Positions 50,752 to 63,500 of a stretch of 64,000 bases of DNA are shown piece after piece. The notes beneath the pieces are model-generated. The model ran no database searches and was not told the DNA's origin. It saw only the letters and a program-made list of their open reading frames with translations. This DNA is from Climacium dendroides (taxonomy: Eukaryota > Streptophyta > Bryopsida > Hypnales > Climaciaceae), in contig OX467086.1 of NCBI GenBank assembly GCA_950106755.1, positions 21,532,001-21,596,000 of the forward strand, in the 5' to 3' direction. Position numbers and translations under genes: made by a program. Within the stretch, counting starts at the first letter, position 1. Each line of letters starts with the position of its first letter.

Positions 50752-51453
50752 TCAGTGGAACACGGGGGCCTGGCGGATGAGCTCCGTCATCACCAGCGAG
50801 AAGAAACCCAGCATCGCCAATCGACCGTTCCAGCGCTCCGCCTGCGCCGTGAACGGACCGAAGCTGCGCGCGTCCGTCGACTCGCCGTTCACGATGGGCA
50901 CCAGCGACGCGTAAGTGAACAGCTGCACGGCGCCCACGAAGAACACCAGACCACTCGTGGACGGGCTGAACAGTTGCTCCACCACCGTCAGACCCGTGGC
51001 CTTCTCCGCCCAAAACGCCCAAACCATGCCCAGCATGGCCAGTCGTCCGTTGATGGTCTCGGGCGCCGCGCCGTCGAACGCGAACACGCTCCAGAACGAC
51101 TTGTCTCCCGTCTCGGGACGGCGCTCGATCTCCGGGCGGGGGGTGAACCCGACGGCCTGGTCGAATCCCGGCGTGGGTTTGGCGCCGAAGTAGGATCGCT
51201 GCTCCGACTCGTTGTTCTCCATGTTGCTCCGGATATCTGCCTCCGTGATCTCCTTCTTGGTGCTGTCGTCGATGGTCTCGCGCAGTCCCTTTCCGGCCTC
51301 GCATCGCACTCGTCCTGCTAGCGACGTGGACAGTCTGGGCGCTGCCACCCCCCGTGCTTTCGCATTGAGCCGGCTGTGTGCAGGAGCAAAGGCAGTAAGA
51401 CCACCAGCCAAGCTAGCAGCCGAAGTCATCTGCGACATCATTGCGACCGCCAT
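50752..51453 (-). CDS. ELIP: Early light-induced protein (ELIP), copy 1
   Basis: Intronless, 233 aa. ELIPs are thylakoid proteins of the chlorophyll a/b-binding superfamily that accumulate under high light or drying and bind or buffer free pigment. The first roughly 50 residues are Ser/Ala/Arg-rich and acid-free with a likely transit-peptide cleavage near VRC-EAGK. Helix I (about 131-152) has the ELIP signature ETINGRLAMLG, helix II (about 168-188) is GLVFFVGAVQLFTYASL, and helix III (about 205-226) repeats the signature as ERWNGRLAMLG. The coding sequence is much richer in GC than its flanks. The start is the first ATG of the conserved frame (MAVAMMSQ). Copy 2 encodes the same protein apart from the first residues. 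Confidence 0.95.
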   Translation of the reverse strand: MAVAMMSQMTSAASLAGGLTAFAPAHSRLNAKARGVAAPRLSTSLAGRVRCEAGKGLRETIDDSTKKEITEADIRSNMENNESEQRSYFGAKPTPGFDQAVGFTPRPEIERRPETGDKSFWSVFAFDGAAPETINGRLAMLGMVWAFWAEKATGLTVVEQLFSPSTSGLVFFVGAVQLFTYASLVPIVNGESTDARSFGPFTAQAERWNGRLAMLGFFSLVMTELIRQAPVFH

Positions 51454-51665
51454 CGCAAACGTTCAATCCTCTCGAATAGAGAAAATTCGCTTGGTATGCT
51501 ATAACGTTGCTGCAAGCAGGCACAGCAACTCCTAGACAGTTGATTCTAAAGAGACGAAGATTGAAGCAAGTATACGTATACTTATGCACTGTCTCTGAAT
51601 GGTATTGTGTACTGTGAAACTTCGGTAGCAGTTGTTTGAATGAAGAAACAATCGGAAGGGGTTGA

Positions 51666-51672
51666 ATTTATA
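51666..51672 (-). promoter_or_regulatory. TATA box candidate for ELIP copy 1
   Basis: TATAAAT on the minus strand, about 215 bp before the ATG. A GCCACATGCC element (51824-51836 region) lies further upstream and is shared with copy 2. Confidence 0.45.
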
Positions 51673-51870
51673 GTTCCACAGGCGAGAGAAACTGCATGAG
51701 GTGTACAGCGTCGACATGGCACAAGCTCTGGCATGGAAACGGCCAGATGCAAGCCATGAGCAGCGACAGTACAGTTGGTTGTCAGCCACCAGGGACAGAG
51801 CAATTGCGAGGAGAGAGGGGATGGCATGTGGCGGAGAACTGAATGTGAAAGTGGCGGGATCGTCGTCGGA

Positions 51871-54800
51871 TTCAAGTTTCCACTTTCTGAACGTTAATCC
51901 TGTCTCGTGGTCGCATGCAGAGGTCGCCACCGAAGCCCAAGCATGGACGGCGTACGCTCGTCGACGTGCTCACATTCCTCGCCGTCCAATGCCTGTGACC
52001 CATGTCCGTGCACAAGGTAGCAGCACCCATAACCGTCAATTTAAGGGTTTTGGACATGGTGTCTGCTAATAGACAAACAAATTATTGGACCTTGTGGTTA
52101 GCAAGAGAAAAAGAATTCTTGTGCACTTTCAAATGTATTTTTTGGACATTGAGTATAAATTGTGAATTTTTAAAGAGCCGACTTTAAATGCACCTAAGAC
52201 TAATAGTGTGAGATGTAGTACATCCTTGCAATCACATCTATTCACTTCCCTAAGATTTTTTGAGATTTTAGATGAGATGGATATGGGTACAATGAGGGTT
52301 ATGGTTTTAGGTGCTTCTATCTTAGTAACTCTTTTAGCAATTAACCCTGATAGTGGTTGATGGATGTTTAAACTTAGCTTGTTTTCAATAAAAATCAGAT
52401 GACTTTCATCAAAATTGTTTTTTTGAGACTTCTTTGAATGTGCATGTAGTACTTGGTGGTGGAAAGTCCCTCAATGAAGATTTACAAAATATCCTAGTGA
52501 AGAAGATGCTAAATCCACATGTTACAAAATAAGTCTTTGAAGGATATTTGATAATTCTAACTTGCTACTTTTTTTTTTTTTTGAATTTAACTCTTGAGCA
52601 TTTTTGACTATGTTTTTACCAAAAGTACTCCAAAACTGTCATCTATAGTACAAGTATCAAATTTTTGAAAAAAGCATTCTTGGACACATCTATCCATAGG
52701 ATCTTATAGTTCTTTGATTTGAGAAGATGTAGAAAATATTTCAGAGATTTTCACCTCGTGGATTGCAAAATATTAGCGTTTGAAGTGACAAAAATCCTTT
52801 GTTAGTCCCAATAAAAAATTAAGTAGCTACATTTCACAAGGTCACATTTGTATGTAAAAATGTCCAAAATGGTGGTTATTCTTTGAATTTATTCTTCAAG
52901 GCAAGCTGACTACATGGCTACATGCTTGAAAAATTTCAAATCATTTGGAACTGTACAACATATAGGAAAAAAGTAGTAAGTAGAAAGAAATATAGAATGA
53001 TTGAAAATATTAAATTATTAACAATTTATTTATGGAATTGAAAAATGCCAATTCCAATGGTTGTAATGTTGTAATAAATATTCTATGTCTAATTTTTTTT
53101 AATTTTTTCAAAAATATTGAAAATTGAGTGAAAGAAAGGACTTAAAAGTTTATTTTAGAATAGAGATTCCAAAACTATCTACAAACTACCCACAACTAAA
53201 ATTCCTCATAACTTTCATCTCATTAATCAAAATGGAATGATTCAAATCTTTCCAAATATAAATAAATCCACAAAACCAATTTCAAATTATTACTTAAAAA
53301 AAAGTGATTTTCAAAGAAGTTTTTTTCTGCCTGAATTGCTTGCCAAATGTTGGAAACTATATATCATACAATAATTTTTTAACTATCTAGTCAAAAGTTA
53401 TGGAAATTGTTGTGCCTTAAAGCTACTCCTCATTCACATGTTGTGTGAAAATTTCAAAGAGAAAAAATTAAAAATTCCATTCATAGTGAGTTGCCCAAAA
53501 TTGCTATATTGTCAAAAAAATGTTGTTGGTCCTTTAGGGGTTAACCATCAAAATGATCTTTTTGAGTTTGAAACCCACCAAAGAAATGAGGCTTACTATG
53601 TTTAGTTTCTATTCCAATTTGAAAATTTGAAGAATTTACAAAAGTGAATATTTAAATTGCCATTTGAACTTGGGACCATGATATCCTTGGTCTACTAAGT
53701 TTTTAAGTTTAGAATGCCATGAAAAATTGTTTTGTACCATTGTATTCAAGATTCATTATAATATATACTTATGATAATTATATATATAATTTTATTTTTT
53801 TTGTATTTGATACAAATTTTGTTCATGTTTTTGTTTAAAATTTCAAAGATTGTAGTATAATTGTGATTGAATACTTGTTTCATCTTTGTGCAACTGATTG
53901 CAGTGGCAATGCTCAATTACAAATCATTAAGACATATTATACTTAATAAATTCTCAAAAAACATTGAATATACTTAATAACTTCTCAAGAAACATTGAAT
54001 ATACCAATATTAGACATAATCATTGCTTCTATATCCAATACTAATTTACCACCACTTTAGAAATTGCCTCCATTAAAGTTCCATCATAACTAAGAGAAGA
54101 CTTAGACATTTTTATCCTTATTCAGTATACCACTTTTTAATGGAGTTATGGAGTAGAGTCCTTGAGTTTGATCTAAAAAAAGACTTTGACATTGGAATCA
54201 TTATAAAGTTTTAGACAATAGAAGCTATTGTAAAAAGTGAAGGAAAACATAAATATTCAACAAAAATGCAAGTTGAATGCATTTACAATATTGTAGCCAA
54301 TTCTTGATAATATCTAATAAGTGATTTATAGATGAAACGACTTGCTTATTTATAAAAAATGATTTCATTGGTTCATAATTTTGATCCATAATACATTTAA
54401 TCTTTTTCTTTTTGTATCCTTAGACTTAAAAAAATTGGTTTCATAACAAATTTAAGTTTGTCTATTTAAGACTTTGTGTTTTTTAATGGATGAAGGACTA
54501 AAAGTTCAAAGCTTGAGCAATGAATGAATGCCCCCAATACCTTAAATTTGTTTGTTTGTTTTATTTTTGTTTGTTTTGTTTTGTTTGTTACGTTGAGATC
54601 TCCTAGACCGTGTGTCCCTTGCTCGCGTTCTTGATACCGTTGGAAAGCTCTCAGCAAGGAGGGGTGCATAGGCTTTGTTTCGTGGTGTTTGAACCTATAG
54701 TGAACAAGTTATTGAATTTTGAAGTTTTCATGAACTAAAAAATTAGAAAATTACTTTTACTTTTGTTTTGATTGTGGCAATGGCACAAGGCACACTAGTA

Positions 54801-55569
54801 CAATTTGAAACATGATTTTTCAGTCTTTATAAATTAAGATATGTTTGCACTTGGTGTTAGAGGTATTGTTTGGAATGAGAATTTGGTTCAATAGTAAACC
54901 TAAATTCATTCTTGAGACCTTCAATAACAACACCTTTTGACACCAAGTGTGAACATACGTTGAATGCTGATTTTGTAATTTTTTTGTTGGTTCTTTAGCA
55001 TTTGCACAAACAATATGTATTTTCGAAAATTAACTTTTATAGTTCAAGGAATCAACCTTCAAAAATGAATTCAGAAAATAAATTAGCTAAATTCTTCAAA
55101 GTTCATTGTAACTTGAAATAACATTTTAAAGTTGAAGGGATGAAATTCTTTTGCAAATCACTAATAATTAGTGCAAAATCAACCTTTAAAGGAATTTTCG
55201 GTTTCAAATTTTTTTGGGAGAACTTACCAAATATTGAAATTTTCATCAATATAAAAATTTGAAGGTAAAATTTAATCGAATCGTTGGGTTATGAACTTCT
55301 GCTTCATAATATTCTTGTAACAGTTGATCCGAAGCTCCCAAAATATCCTATATCTAGAAGAGCAAACGACGAGGTACTCTCAGCATACATTTTTGTTCTA
55401 AGTTATTGTATTTTTGGGCACTGCCGGTTTAGAATGTTTTAACCAAGATCTTCCAACTTTTAATCAAAGTCTCTATTTCCTTCGTTTTGAGCTTCCGCAC
55501 ACTAACTCTGCCTCACAAATTCATCCCCAAAACATAATTATCTGCGAGTAATTTTTATACCGTAATTGA
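51871..55569. repeat. Intergenic DNA between ELIP copies; repeat copy C
   Basis: No gene recognised. From about 52570 to 53545 lies an inverted copy of the AT-rich repeat family (copies A and B). It contains an unoccupied version of the transposon insertion site (reverse complement reads CATCTTCTCAAATC then AAAGAACTATAAGATCC). A (TTTG)n-type low-complexity tract lies at about 54545-54592. Confidence 0.55.
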
Positions 55570-56047
55570 AAAATATAAAAAAATCATGGAGAAGAGAAAG
55601 CTTGCCGAAGAGAATAGCTCTACTCTTGCGTGAGAATGCGAATAGACGTGATTGCATGAAGTCATTACAGAATGGAACAGCACTGATCTTGACATATGCA
55701 CATTATGAAACAAATTCATTTCCGATATAGAGTGCACAATCACCAAGGAAAAATGACAATCCCTCAAAAACACACCACAATATGAGGTCTACTCCCGCAC
55801 CACATTCGACCACAGAAAATCATTCACAAACCCAGATGCACGCAATCATTCCAAATATATGCAAGCAGGATTGAATAAGCAGGATGTTCTATTATGCCAA
55901 GTATGTCAAAATTGTAGTATACATAAGAATTCGAAGAAGCTCAAACTCGCTGCTGGCTAGCTACCTAGCTGCTCGGCGACTACAGACAGTCCTCAATGTA
56001 CAGTTGCAAGGGCTCGTCGGCAAATCACGACACTCTACGATATATAC

Positions 56048-56746
56048 TCAGTGGAACACGGGGGCCTGGCGGATGAGCTCCGTCATCACCAGCGAGAAGA
56101 AACCCAGCATCGCCAATCGACCGTTCCAGCGCTCCGCCTGCGCCGTGAACGGACCGAAGCTGCGCGCGTCCGTCGACTCGCCGTTCACGATGGGCACCAG
56201 CGACGCGTAAGTGAACAGCTGCACGGCGCCCACGAAGAACACCAGACCACTCGTGGACGGGCTGAACAGTTGCTCCACCACCGTCAGACCCGTGGCCTTC
56301 TCCGCCCAGAACGCCCAAACCATGCCCAGCATGGCCAGTCGTCCGTTGATGGTCTCGGGCGCCGCGCCGTCGAACGCGAACACGCTCCAGAACGACTTGT
56401 CTCCCGTCTCGGGACGGCGCTCGATCTCCGGGCGGGGGGTGAACCCGACGGCCTGGTCGAATCCCGGCGTGGGTTTGGCGCCGAAGTAGGATCGCTGCTC
56501 CGACTCGTTGTTCTCCATGTTGCTCCGGATATCTGCCTCCGTGATCTCCTTCTTGGTGCTGTCGTCGATGGTCTCGCGCAGTCCCTTTCCGGCCTCGCAT
56601 CGCACTCGTCCTGCTAGCGACGTGGACAGTCTGGGCGCTGCCACCCCCCGCGCTTTCGCATTGAGCCGGCTGTGTGCAGGTGCAAAGGCAGTAAGACCAC
56701 CAGCCAAGCTAGCAGCCGAAGTCATCTGCGACATCATTGCAGCCAT
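56048..56746 (-). CDS. ELIP: Early light-induced protein (ELIP), copy 2
   Basis: Intronless, 232 aa, same three-helix ELIP as copy 1. I see three nucleotide differences in the shared coding sequence, all synonymous (Ala, Ala and Phe codons), plus the replacement of MAVAMM by MAAMM at the very start. The frame is open a further 27 codons upstream to 56827. I chose 56746 because it matches the copy 1 start and the transit peptide begins there; the extension is not related to copy 1. Confidence 0.95.
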   Translation of the reverse strand: MAAMMSQMTSAASLAGGLTAFAPAHSRLNAKARGVAAPRLSTSLAGRVRCEAGKGLRETIDDSTKKEITEADIRSNMENNESEQRSYFGAKPTPGFDQAVGFTPRPEIERRPETGDKSFWSVFAFDGAAPETINGRLAMLGMVWAFWAEKATGLTVVEQLFSPSTSGLVFFVGAVQLFTYASLVPIVNGESTDARSFGPFTAQAERWNGRLAMLGFFSLVMTELIRQAPVFH

Positions 56747-56907
56747 TGAAAATCTTCTAACCGAATACACACCAAATGCAAGGATCTGGGTGTCAAGGTG
56801 ATCGAACTGCACTTGAATTGAACACAAAGAGAATCGCTACGCTTCAGACACAGTACAAATCAGTATGATGAATTTCAATGTTTTGGAGAACAAGAGGAAT
56901 GGCGTTG

Positions 56908-56915
56908 ATTATATA
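56908..56915 (-). promoter_or_regulatory. TATA box candidate for ELIP copy 2
   Basis: TATATAAT on the minus strand, about 165 bp before the chosen ATG. The shared GCCACATGCC element lies at about 57033-57043. Confidence 0.45.
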
Positions 56916-57060
56916 GCTGCAGGATGGGTCTGCAGTGAGTAGCACCGTAGATGGGCCTGCAGAGGAGCTAGGCAGCCAGATGCACGCAGTAGGGAGAGCC
57001 AGAGCGGGATTGGAGAAGGGAGAGGTGAAAGAGGGTGGCATGTGGCAGTAAAGAAGTTCA

Positions 57061-57597
57061 TATAAAAGTTGCGTTCATGGGTTCACTTTAGTACTTTAGA
57101 AAGTTTACCGGGGTTAACAATCGTGGTCCAAATCTTGCCGTCCACGCTCATCGACGGCTCCTGCTCGGTGGGTTGTTTGCGGTTTATTGGCTGGTAGGTT
57201 TGGGAAGATCCAAGCCCCTCCGTTGGTAGCTAGGATGACATGCAGAAGTTTTGAAGCTGTGCTGAGACGATGCCATCAGGTGTGATTTCAATCAGTAACA
57301 TTGGACATGGCCATGCTGCAGGCACCGTATATTACAAAGGAGAATGCCTCCATGGACTGTCCAAAATGAGCCATATACATCAGGCAGATGCTAATAAAAA
57401 ATAGGTGAAAAGGCCTAAAGAACGATTGCTTCGATCTACTTTATGGTCCAGGTCAGCTAAATGGGAGGAATCGTCTGGAATTTGTCCAGAGCGCATTCCA
57501 ACTAAGTATAGTACAATATCTGATACCCCTACAAAAAAATAATCAGCCCCTCATATTGAGGTGCTTCGATGTAGGAGAACGATTGTTTATAGATTGA
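57061..57597. other. Spacer between ELIP copy 2 promoter and POLE 3' end
   Basis: About 540 bp containing the distal promoter of ELIP copy 2 and the 3' untranslated region of the polymerase gene, both on the minus strand. No additional gene seen. Confidence 0.5.
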
Positions 57598-60500
57598 TCA
57601 GGAAGATGTACCCGACAAAGGCGTTACAAGCCAGGTAACGACTTCCTCCAACAGCTCGAAGCCGTGATAGTTGGCAATATTCAGGAACACTTGCAGCCCC
57701 TTTTCAAACTCAGCTGGACTGACTGTGTTTTTAAATGCTCCTGCACAAGTGCACTGATCCGCTAGGTGCGTTGCCTTCACCTGCCAATTCCAGAAGAACG
57801 GTTTACTATATTGAGATTGAAGACTATGCTTACGGTTATCCTTGGACCCAATTCTCAAATCTACAGAACCATTGCAGGAGAAGAAATCGAGTCAAAATCA
57901 ATTACCTGACGGCATTTTATGCAGGTTAGATCTTGAAGATGGTACAGACGTTCTCGTTGACGAACAATTTGAAGGAGAGCGTTCTCGATCCATGCACGAT
58001 CATAAGGTTGGCCACAAGAGGGCACAACACAGCGCCAGTCATGCTCTAGTAGAGCAGCATCGCGGCAAAGATCTAGGTCTCTGCAGTCATTACAGTAACT
58101 GTACCAAAACCACATGTCAAGATCACGAATCTAAGGAAACTCCCAGAGAGTTCTATTCAGAGTTTTACTCCGCTAATTTACATTCTGACCTCTAGCAAGG
58201 TCAGAAAATATGCATTCATCACATCCATCACGAAAGGTGAAGTCACTTCTTGCGACAGAAGAATTGCTGCTGCTGGTTTCGGAGTCATTGATTACCTGCA
58301 TATGACATTTGGTAGGGTGAAGGAGCGGCATGGGTCTTCAAAAGCGGACTCTGCAGAGAACTCCCTGACTCGCACCAACTTCAGCAGGTTTTTCCTCATA
58401 ACCTGCAGTAGCAACAAATTTCGGTACTTCTTAATCCTGAATAGAACTCTTCGTAGGTTGGGAATCTAGGGAGTCACATCGTGAAATTACTTCGTAAAGG
58501 AAGATGCAGTGATTTAGAAGTTGAAGTTTCAGAAACTCAAATTGTCGAATATTCAATTGAAGTGACCTGAATGAGGTCAAATAGCAGCACGATGTTGAAT
58601 ATTCCTAGCAAACCAGGACATTGAAACGGCAAGGACCTTACCATTATATTGTGCTGAACACGATTATCAAGAGCCAGAACTGCACACACTTGCTTGATGA
58701 ACTCCAAGGCTGGATCAGACATGGACAGATGAGAGCCAGCTAGTTTCGGGAACTCTCGTGAAAGTTGAGTTTCAGGATCTTCCTCATCTCTCTTTCTAGC
58801 ATTCATGTGCCTTTGCACATCTCGGACCACCCTCAAAAGTTTGTCTGTGAAATACGACATAATCTGCGAATGTGATCATAAGATAACAGCTTAGTACGAT
58901 TATGAGAGCCCATTCGTATAGAATAGCTGTTCGAAAAAAGGTTGAAGAATAGAAAGAGCACGAACACTTAATTAACGAACACTGGAAATACTACTATTTT
59001 GGAGGCAAAGAGATCAGAGTAGGCCTTAAAAAGTGATAAAACACGAGGGACTTTCACCACACCTGTTCTCTGAGGTATGCAACTTCTTGTGCCTCCATGT
59101 CAGCGCCAGCAGAAATTGTGACGGAAGGTGTGCTAGATACCAAGCCTCCACCTTTGTTGGCAGCAATCAAAGCTATTCGATCTTGGGAGTGCTTCCATGG
59201 AATATAGATGTATTCTGACACTATAACCACAAAGTAGTCCTGCACAAACTCCAGTATCGTGCTTTTAGTATTATGTTACGTGCTTACTTTTCAGGTCATA
59301 CCGCTTCATACTACACGAAAGTGCTGTGCTCTAGGTGCGAACAATTACCGCAAGACTGAGGTGAATTTGGACAGTACCTGTGTCACCTTCGGCAGAAACT
59401 CTGCAATGTTCCAGCTTGAAACAATCTCATTAGCGCCATTCTGCGTCGGATCTTGAGATAGGTCGCTGGGCTCAAGCTCCGGTCGAACATCTTTTGCTTG
59501 AATACCACCATAATTGTACTGGAACAGGCAATCATTGAAGTGGCAAAAACTTATTATTATTTAAAGCAAACAAAGATTAAACTTGGAAAAACTGTCTCTA
59601 AAACGAGTCGTGCGCATAGTTCTTGGACTTGTGCTTGTAAAACTAGAGATAAAGAGATCACTATCCTCAGTAATTCAAACATTCAGTTGCGTTTCATAAC
59701 GCATTGCTTATTGGATTGAACTAGCAACGTCCATCACTCAACCTCATTCGTAGACGACGCCCATCTTTACCAACAGAATCATTGAGGTTACTATCTTTCA
59801 AAGCTTGAAGAAAATCAGGATAAAGATTAGCTTCAAGTATATGAAGTTCACAATGGCCATGGGGTTCTAACCTGATCCATGAAGAGCAGAGAATGCCAGT
59901 AGCGCTTTGGCTCCAACTCTATCCATTCAAATAACTCCCTGCAAGACATGGCCGGTGAGAAGCAGACGTAGAACATCATGCCCAAGAAGTTTGAACAGTA
60001 TAACATTAACCCTTTGATGGATATAATCAACTACGAAATTTGAGATGAATTATACTCATCACCAAAGAATAATTGCAAAACTATGAGTTCTTGAGCAGAA
60101 AACCACCTGGATGGGATTCAAAATATCCTAAGGGATTCCCTGTATGCAACGTTATGATGATGTTCAAGAACAGGGGTCCTATGATTGATAACGCATTTGG
60201 CCGATTGGAAGTATGTAGCCCTGGACGGGATCGACAGAAACGCCATGATATGTTGGATAAGGGATATACCTCGATTTCAGAGTCTTTAAGAGGTACTCGC
60301 AGTAGCCTTGAGCAGCTGCCATGTTATACTTTCCAGTGGCTATAATGATGCGAGAGAAGTCAGCAAAGACAATGGAAGCCCTTAACTTTCTCAACTCCGA
60401 AAGCAGCAGAGCAAACACCTTCTGCATAATCTGGTAATAACCAAGAACATCCAAAATTAGAAGACGTTTGTAAGAAGCTCCGCTGGTGATGGCAAGAGAC

Positions 60501-63500
60501 AGGAATAGCTAAGAGTTTGACTACTTGAGAAACCTTCCTTACAAAATGAATTTCTTACAACCTTGGACACCACATAGATGTCAAATATTCCTATGAATGT
60601 TCGTCAAACGTTGAAATCATCAGCGGCAATTCTAGAATGGCGTAACAATTTGTACACGTGGGACTTAAAACATAGTGGTAAGACACATACCTTGTGAAGA
60701 ACACGGTGAAGAGCTGGATCGTGCAGCTTTGATGTTGGACTAACATTTTCCACCAACAGAGCCAGCAAACGTAAGCATCAGATAAATTGATAAGGATATT
60801 GAAGTACCATTACTCAGGTTGACCTAAACTAACTCATGTAGAAAAATATCAGAAGACCTAATATTTCCACGATCCAACACAAGCAAGAAGATGAAGCCAA
60901 ATTTTAATGTCAAAGGAACTGAGAATAACACACCTGCATAGCCAACGGTAGAGGTGTTGCAAGAGCGCATCCGCAAATGTATTGCCTGATGAAACAGCGT
61001 CACTGAGCCAGCCTTGAACGAGTTGTTTTAGTACCCGGAAGGCTGGGGCACACGAGACGCTTTCATCCCAATTTGCTTGTCCAGATCCAAGAGCAACAGC
61101 ATCCTGAGATTCTGCGTTGAAGCCTAAGAGAGAACCGCCTTCTAGTTCATTAATCTGGCTGCTCTTAAGCAAAGCATTCACTGCCAGGTGATGCACCTGG
61201 TAACATAATCAATTTCAGTCTCAGTAAATTCAACATTTCATACAAAACATCAAAACCCCATTAGCCGCTTCATGCAAACTATAAATAAAATCTGCTTGAA
61301 AAATGAATACTGCAGACTGTCAGAAACCGTCCAACAAACTGAACTACACGGGTGTGGAGGAGTCAAACCTTGAGTTCTATACTAATACTTCGATACGCGC
61401 CAGGATAAATCAAAGCTGGCTGCTGAACCTGGAGGTCAAAGTATATATTAAACACTATAGATAGCGAAGGAGATAAATTGGGAATCAGAGTTGAATCTTT
61501 CTGTTTACTAGATTGTAACATACAAAATAATTCAAATCCTTCCCTAGAGACATCATTAGATCCTAATACATCTCCTCTAAGCTGTACAACTCTAATTACT
61601 TCTGAAAGCAACAAAAGATACTCGAGATAGAATGAAGAGAGAAATTTTGAAGGCTTTTTGGAGATGATCATTTCTACACTTTCGCTCTAAAAGCAGAAAG
61701 GACCAATTTATGGGCCTACCTCATCCGCAAAACTAGGTTCCTCCTCAGGAACTCCACCAAAATCTGGTACTCCATCGTTTGAAACCCAGAGCACCTGCAG
61801 TCAAGAATTTGAGCCTGGAATTGAGTTTTATGTTTTTCATAACATCGTTTTCTTAACTGCATCCTCAGAAGTGCCAGCTGGTTCAAGCAAATATTGTAGT
61901 CAAATAAATTCTTTTAGAACCAGATAACTCAATAATTCCACAACTCTCGATCATGAGTAGAAACTATTAGAGCTCGAAGACTTGAGAATAAAATATAAGG
62001 AATTCACCTGCTGATGATCACGTAAAGCACGTGCAAAAAAAGTGTCTGCTGTGAAAAGAAGCCAGTCCGAATTGAAATTTCCAAGAGGGACCTGAAAAAT
62101 TAGCAATATCGAGAATTTACTGGGACATGTCTGAGCGATTCCTCTCAAATCAGTGTCAAGAGTAAATCAATATCTTCGTAGAGTAAGACCTTACGGAAAA
62201 CGAATATTGCACAAAACAGGTTAGAGTGCTGGTGAGGATTTCCTTAGAGGTAAAATTACGAACATGAGCATATCGCGCTAGAGTAATCCTCTCTCGAAGC
62301 CATATGCTGGATGCTGCACAACGTTGCATGGCTACCCTGCCAGCCAAAGGTTGCCACCCAAGTGTCTGACATAACAAAAACGACAGAATCTCATGAGAAT
62401 ACAAAAATTCGTAATCTATGCAGTATACATCATTATTGTCACGATCAGAGAGGCAACTGATATCTGGTCGATTTGCATTGCATCCAGATCTAATGTTCTG
62501 AAAACTTAGAAGGAAATAGTGTTTAATATGAGCACTAGCATTGGCAAAACAGTCTCACAAACCTGATAGTAACTATCTCGAGAATTGCATGCAACTTGTA
62601 TACAAGGGAATTCTGAGAGCGCTGGAATTGCAGTTCTGATTGTGTCCAAGAAAGGACACTGTACGACTGCCAGAGTCGGACCTCGATGTTGATCTCTGAA
62701 CATCGGAATCAACATTCAACTTGTAAATTCGGATGAGAAAGAATGTCAAACTGTTTAAACAACTACACTAAGAAAACAATAAAATTGCTAGCAGAATTCT
62801 ATAAACCTAAGTGCAGAGGAAAGAAACCTATGACCCCGGAATCAGTGACTCCCATCGAAGAAAAAATTACAACGCATTCGAGTAGAAAATTGCAAGAACG
62901 ACCACAATCTCACCGAACTAAATATTAATGAACCTGACAGACATTTAGAAGAGGCAATAGTTTCATTTTGTTTCACTTCTCTATAACAACTGCTACACAG
63001 ACTACCTTACTCTCAGTTGACTACCAGACAAAATTGAACCGTTTTCAAAAGCTCTAAAGTGAAGGTGGGTGGCCTCAAAACTAATCAAATAACTCAGGAG
63101 TATGGACAAGGAAATGGGTTATTGCATTGTACCTGTAGTCATTTAAATTTCTTTGTAATAATCGTCCTGCATCTGCATTACTTGATACATACTCAACCTG
63201 CGAAGTAAATGTTACATCAAAGGTTGTCATAAAATTCAGATGGCAACACTGATCAGAGACATGAATTTAACATAGGTACAGTATGACGAGAGTTAAATGA
63301 AGATACTATTCACTGGTACCAAGACAACTGGTACTTTGCTATGCATTCAGGCTTCAGTTTGACCATCCTAACCTTGCATGTCAGCTCAGAAGTGTCAATG
63401 TCAGACTCGCTCTGGTTACGGACTGCATCACGAAATTGGCGCTCCAGCTGGGCAATGGCAATTTCACGGTTGTTGAAGGGATTTACAACCACAACAAGTA

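Larger units (their letters stand above)
50280..51870. repeat. ELIP segmental duplication, copy 1
   Basis: It pairs with 55570-57060 in the same orientation. The core from about 50514 to 51440, covering the ELIP coding sequence and its 3' region, is nearly identical. Outside the core the two copies can still be aligned in patches but are strongly diverged. Confidence 0.8.
55570..57060. repeat. ELIP segmental duplication, copy 2
   Basis: Direct-orientation partner of 50280-51870. The near-identical core runs from about 55818 to 56740. Flanks are diverged but share landmarks such as ACAGCACTGATCTT near 50370/55680 and TGGCATGTGGC upstream of both genes. Confidence 0.8.

Noticed and set aside
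50729..51321. Long open frames in other frames over the ELIP genes (also at 56025-56617)
   Set aside because: They are GC-driven shadows of the ELIP coding sequence and have no recognisable domain.
56747..56827. 27-codon N-terminal extension of ELIP copy 2
   Set aside because: It is absent from copy 1 and lies upstream of a start that matches a normal transit peptide.
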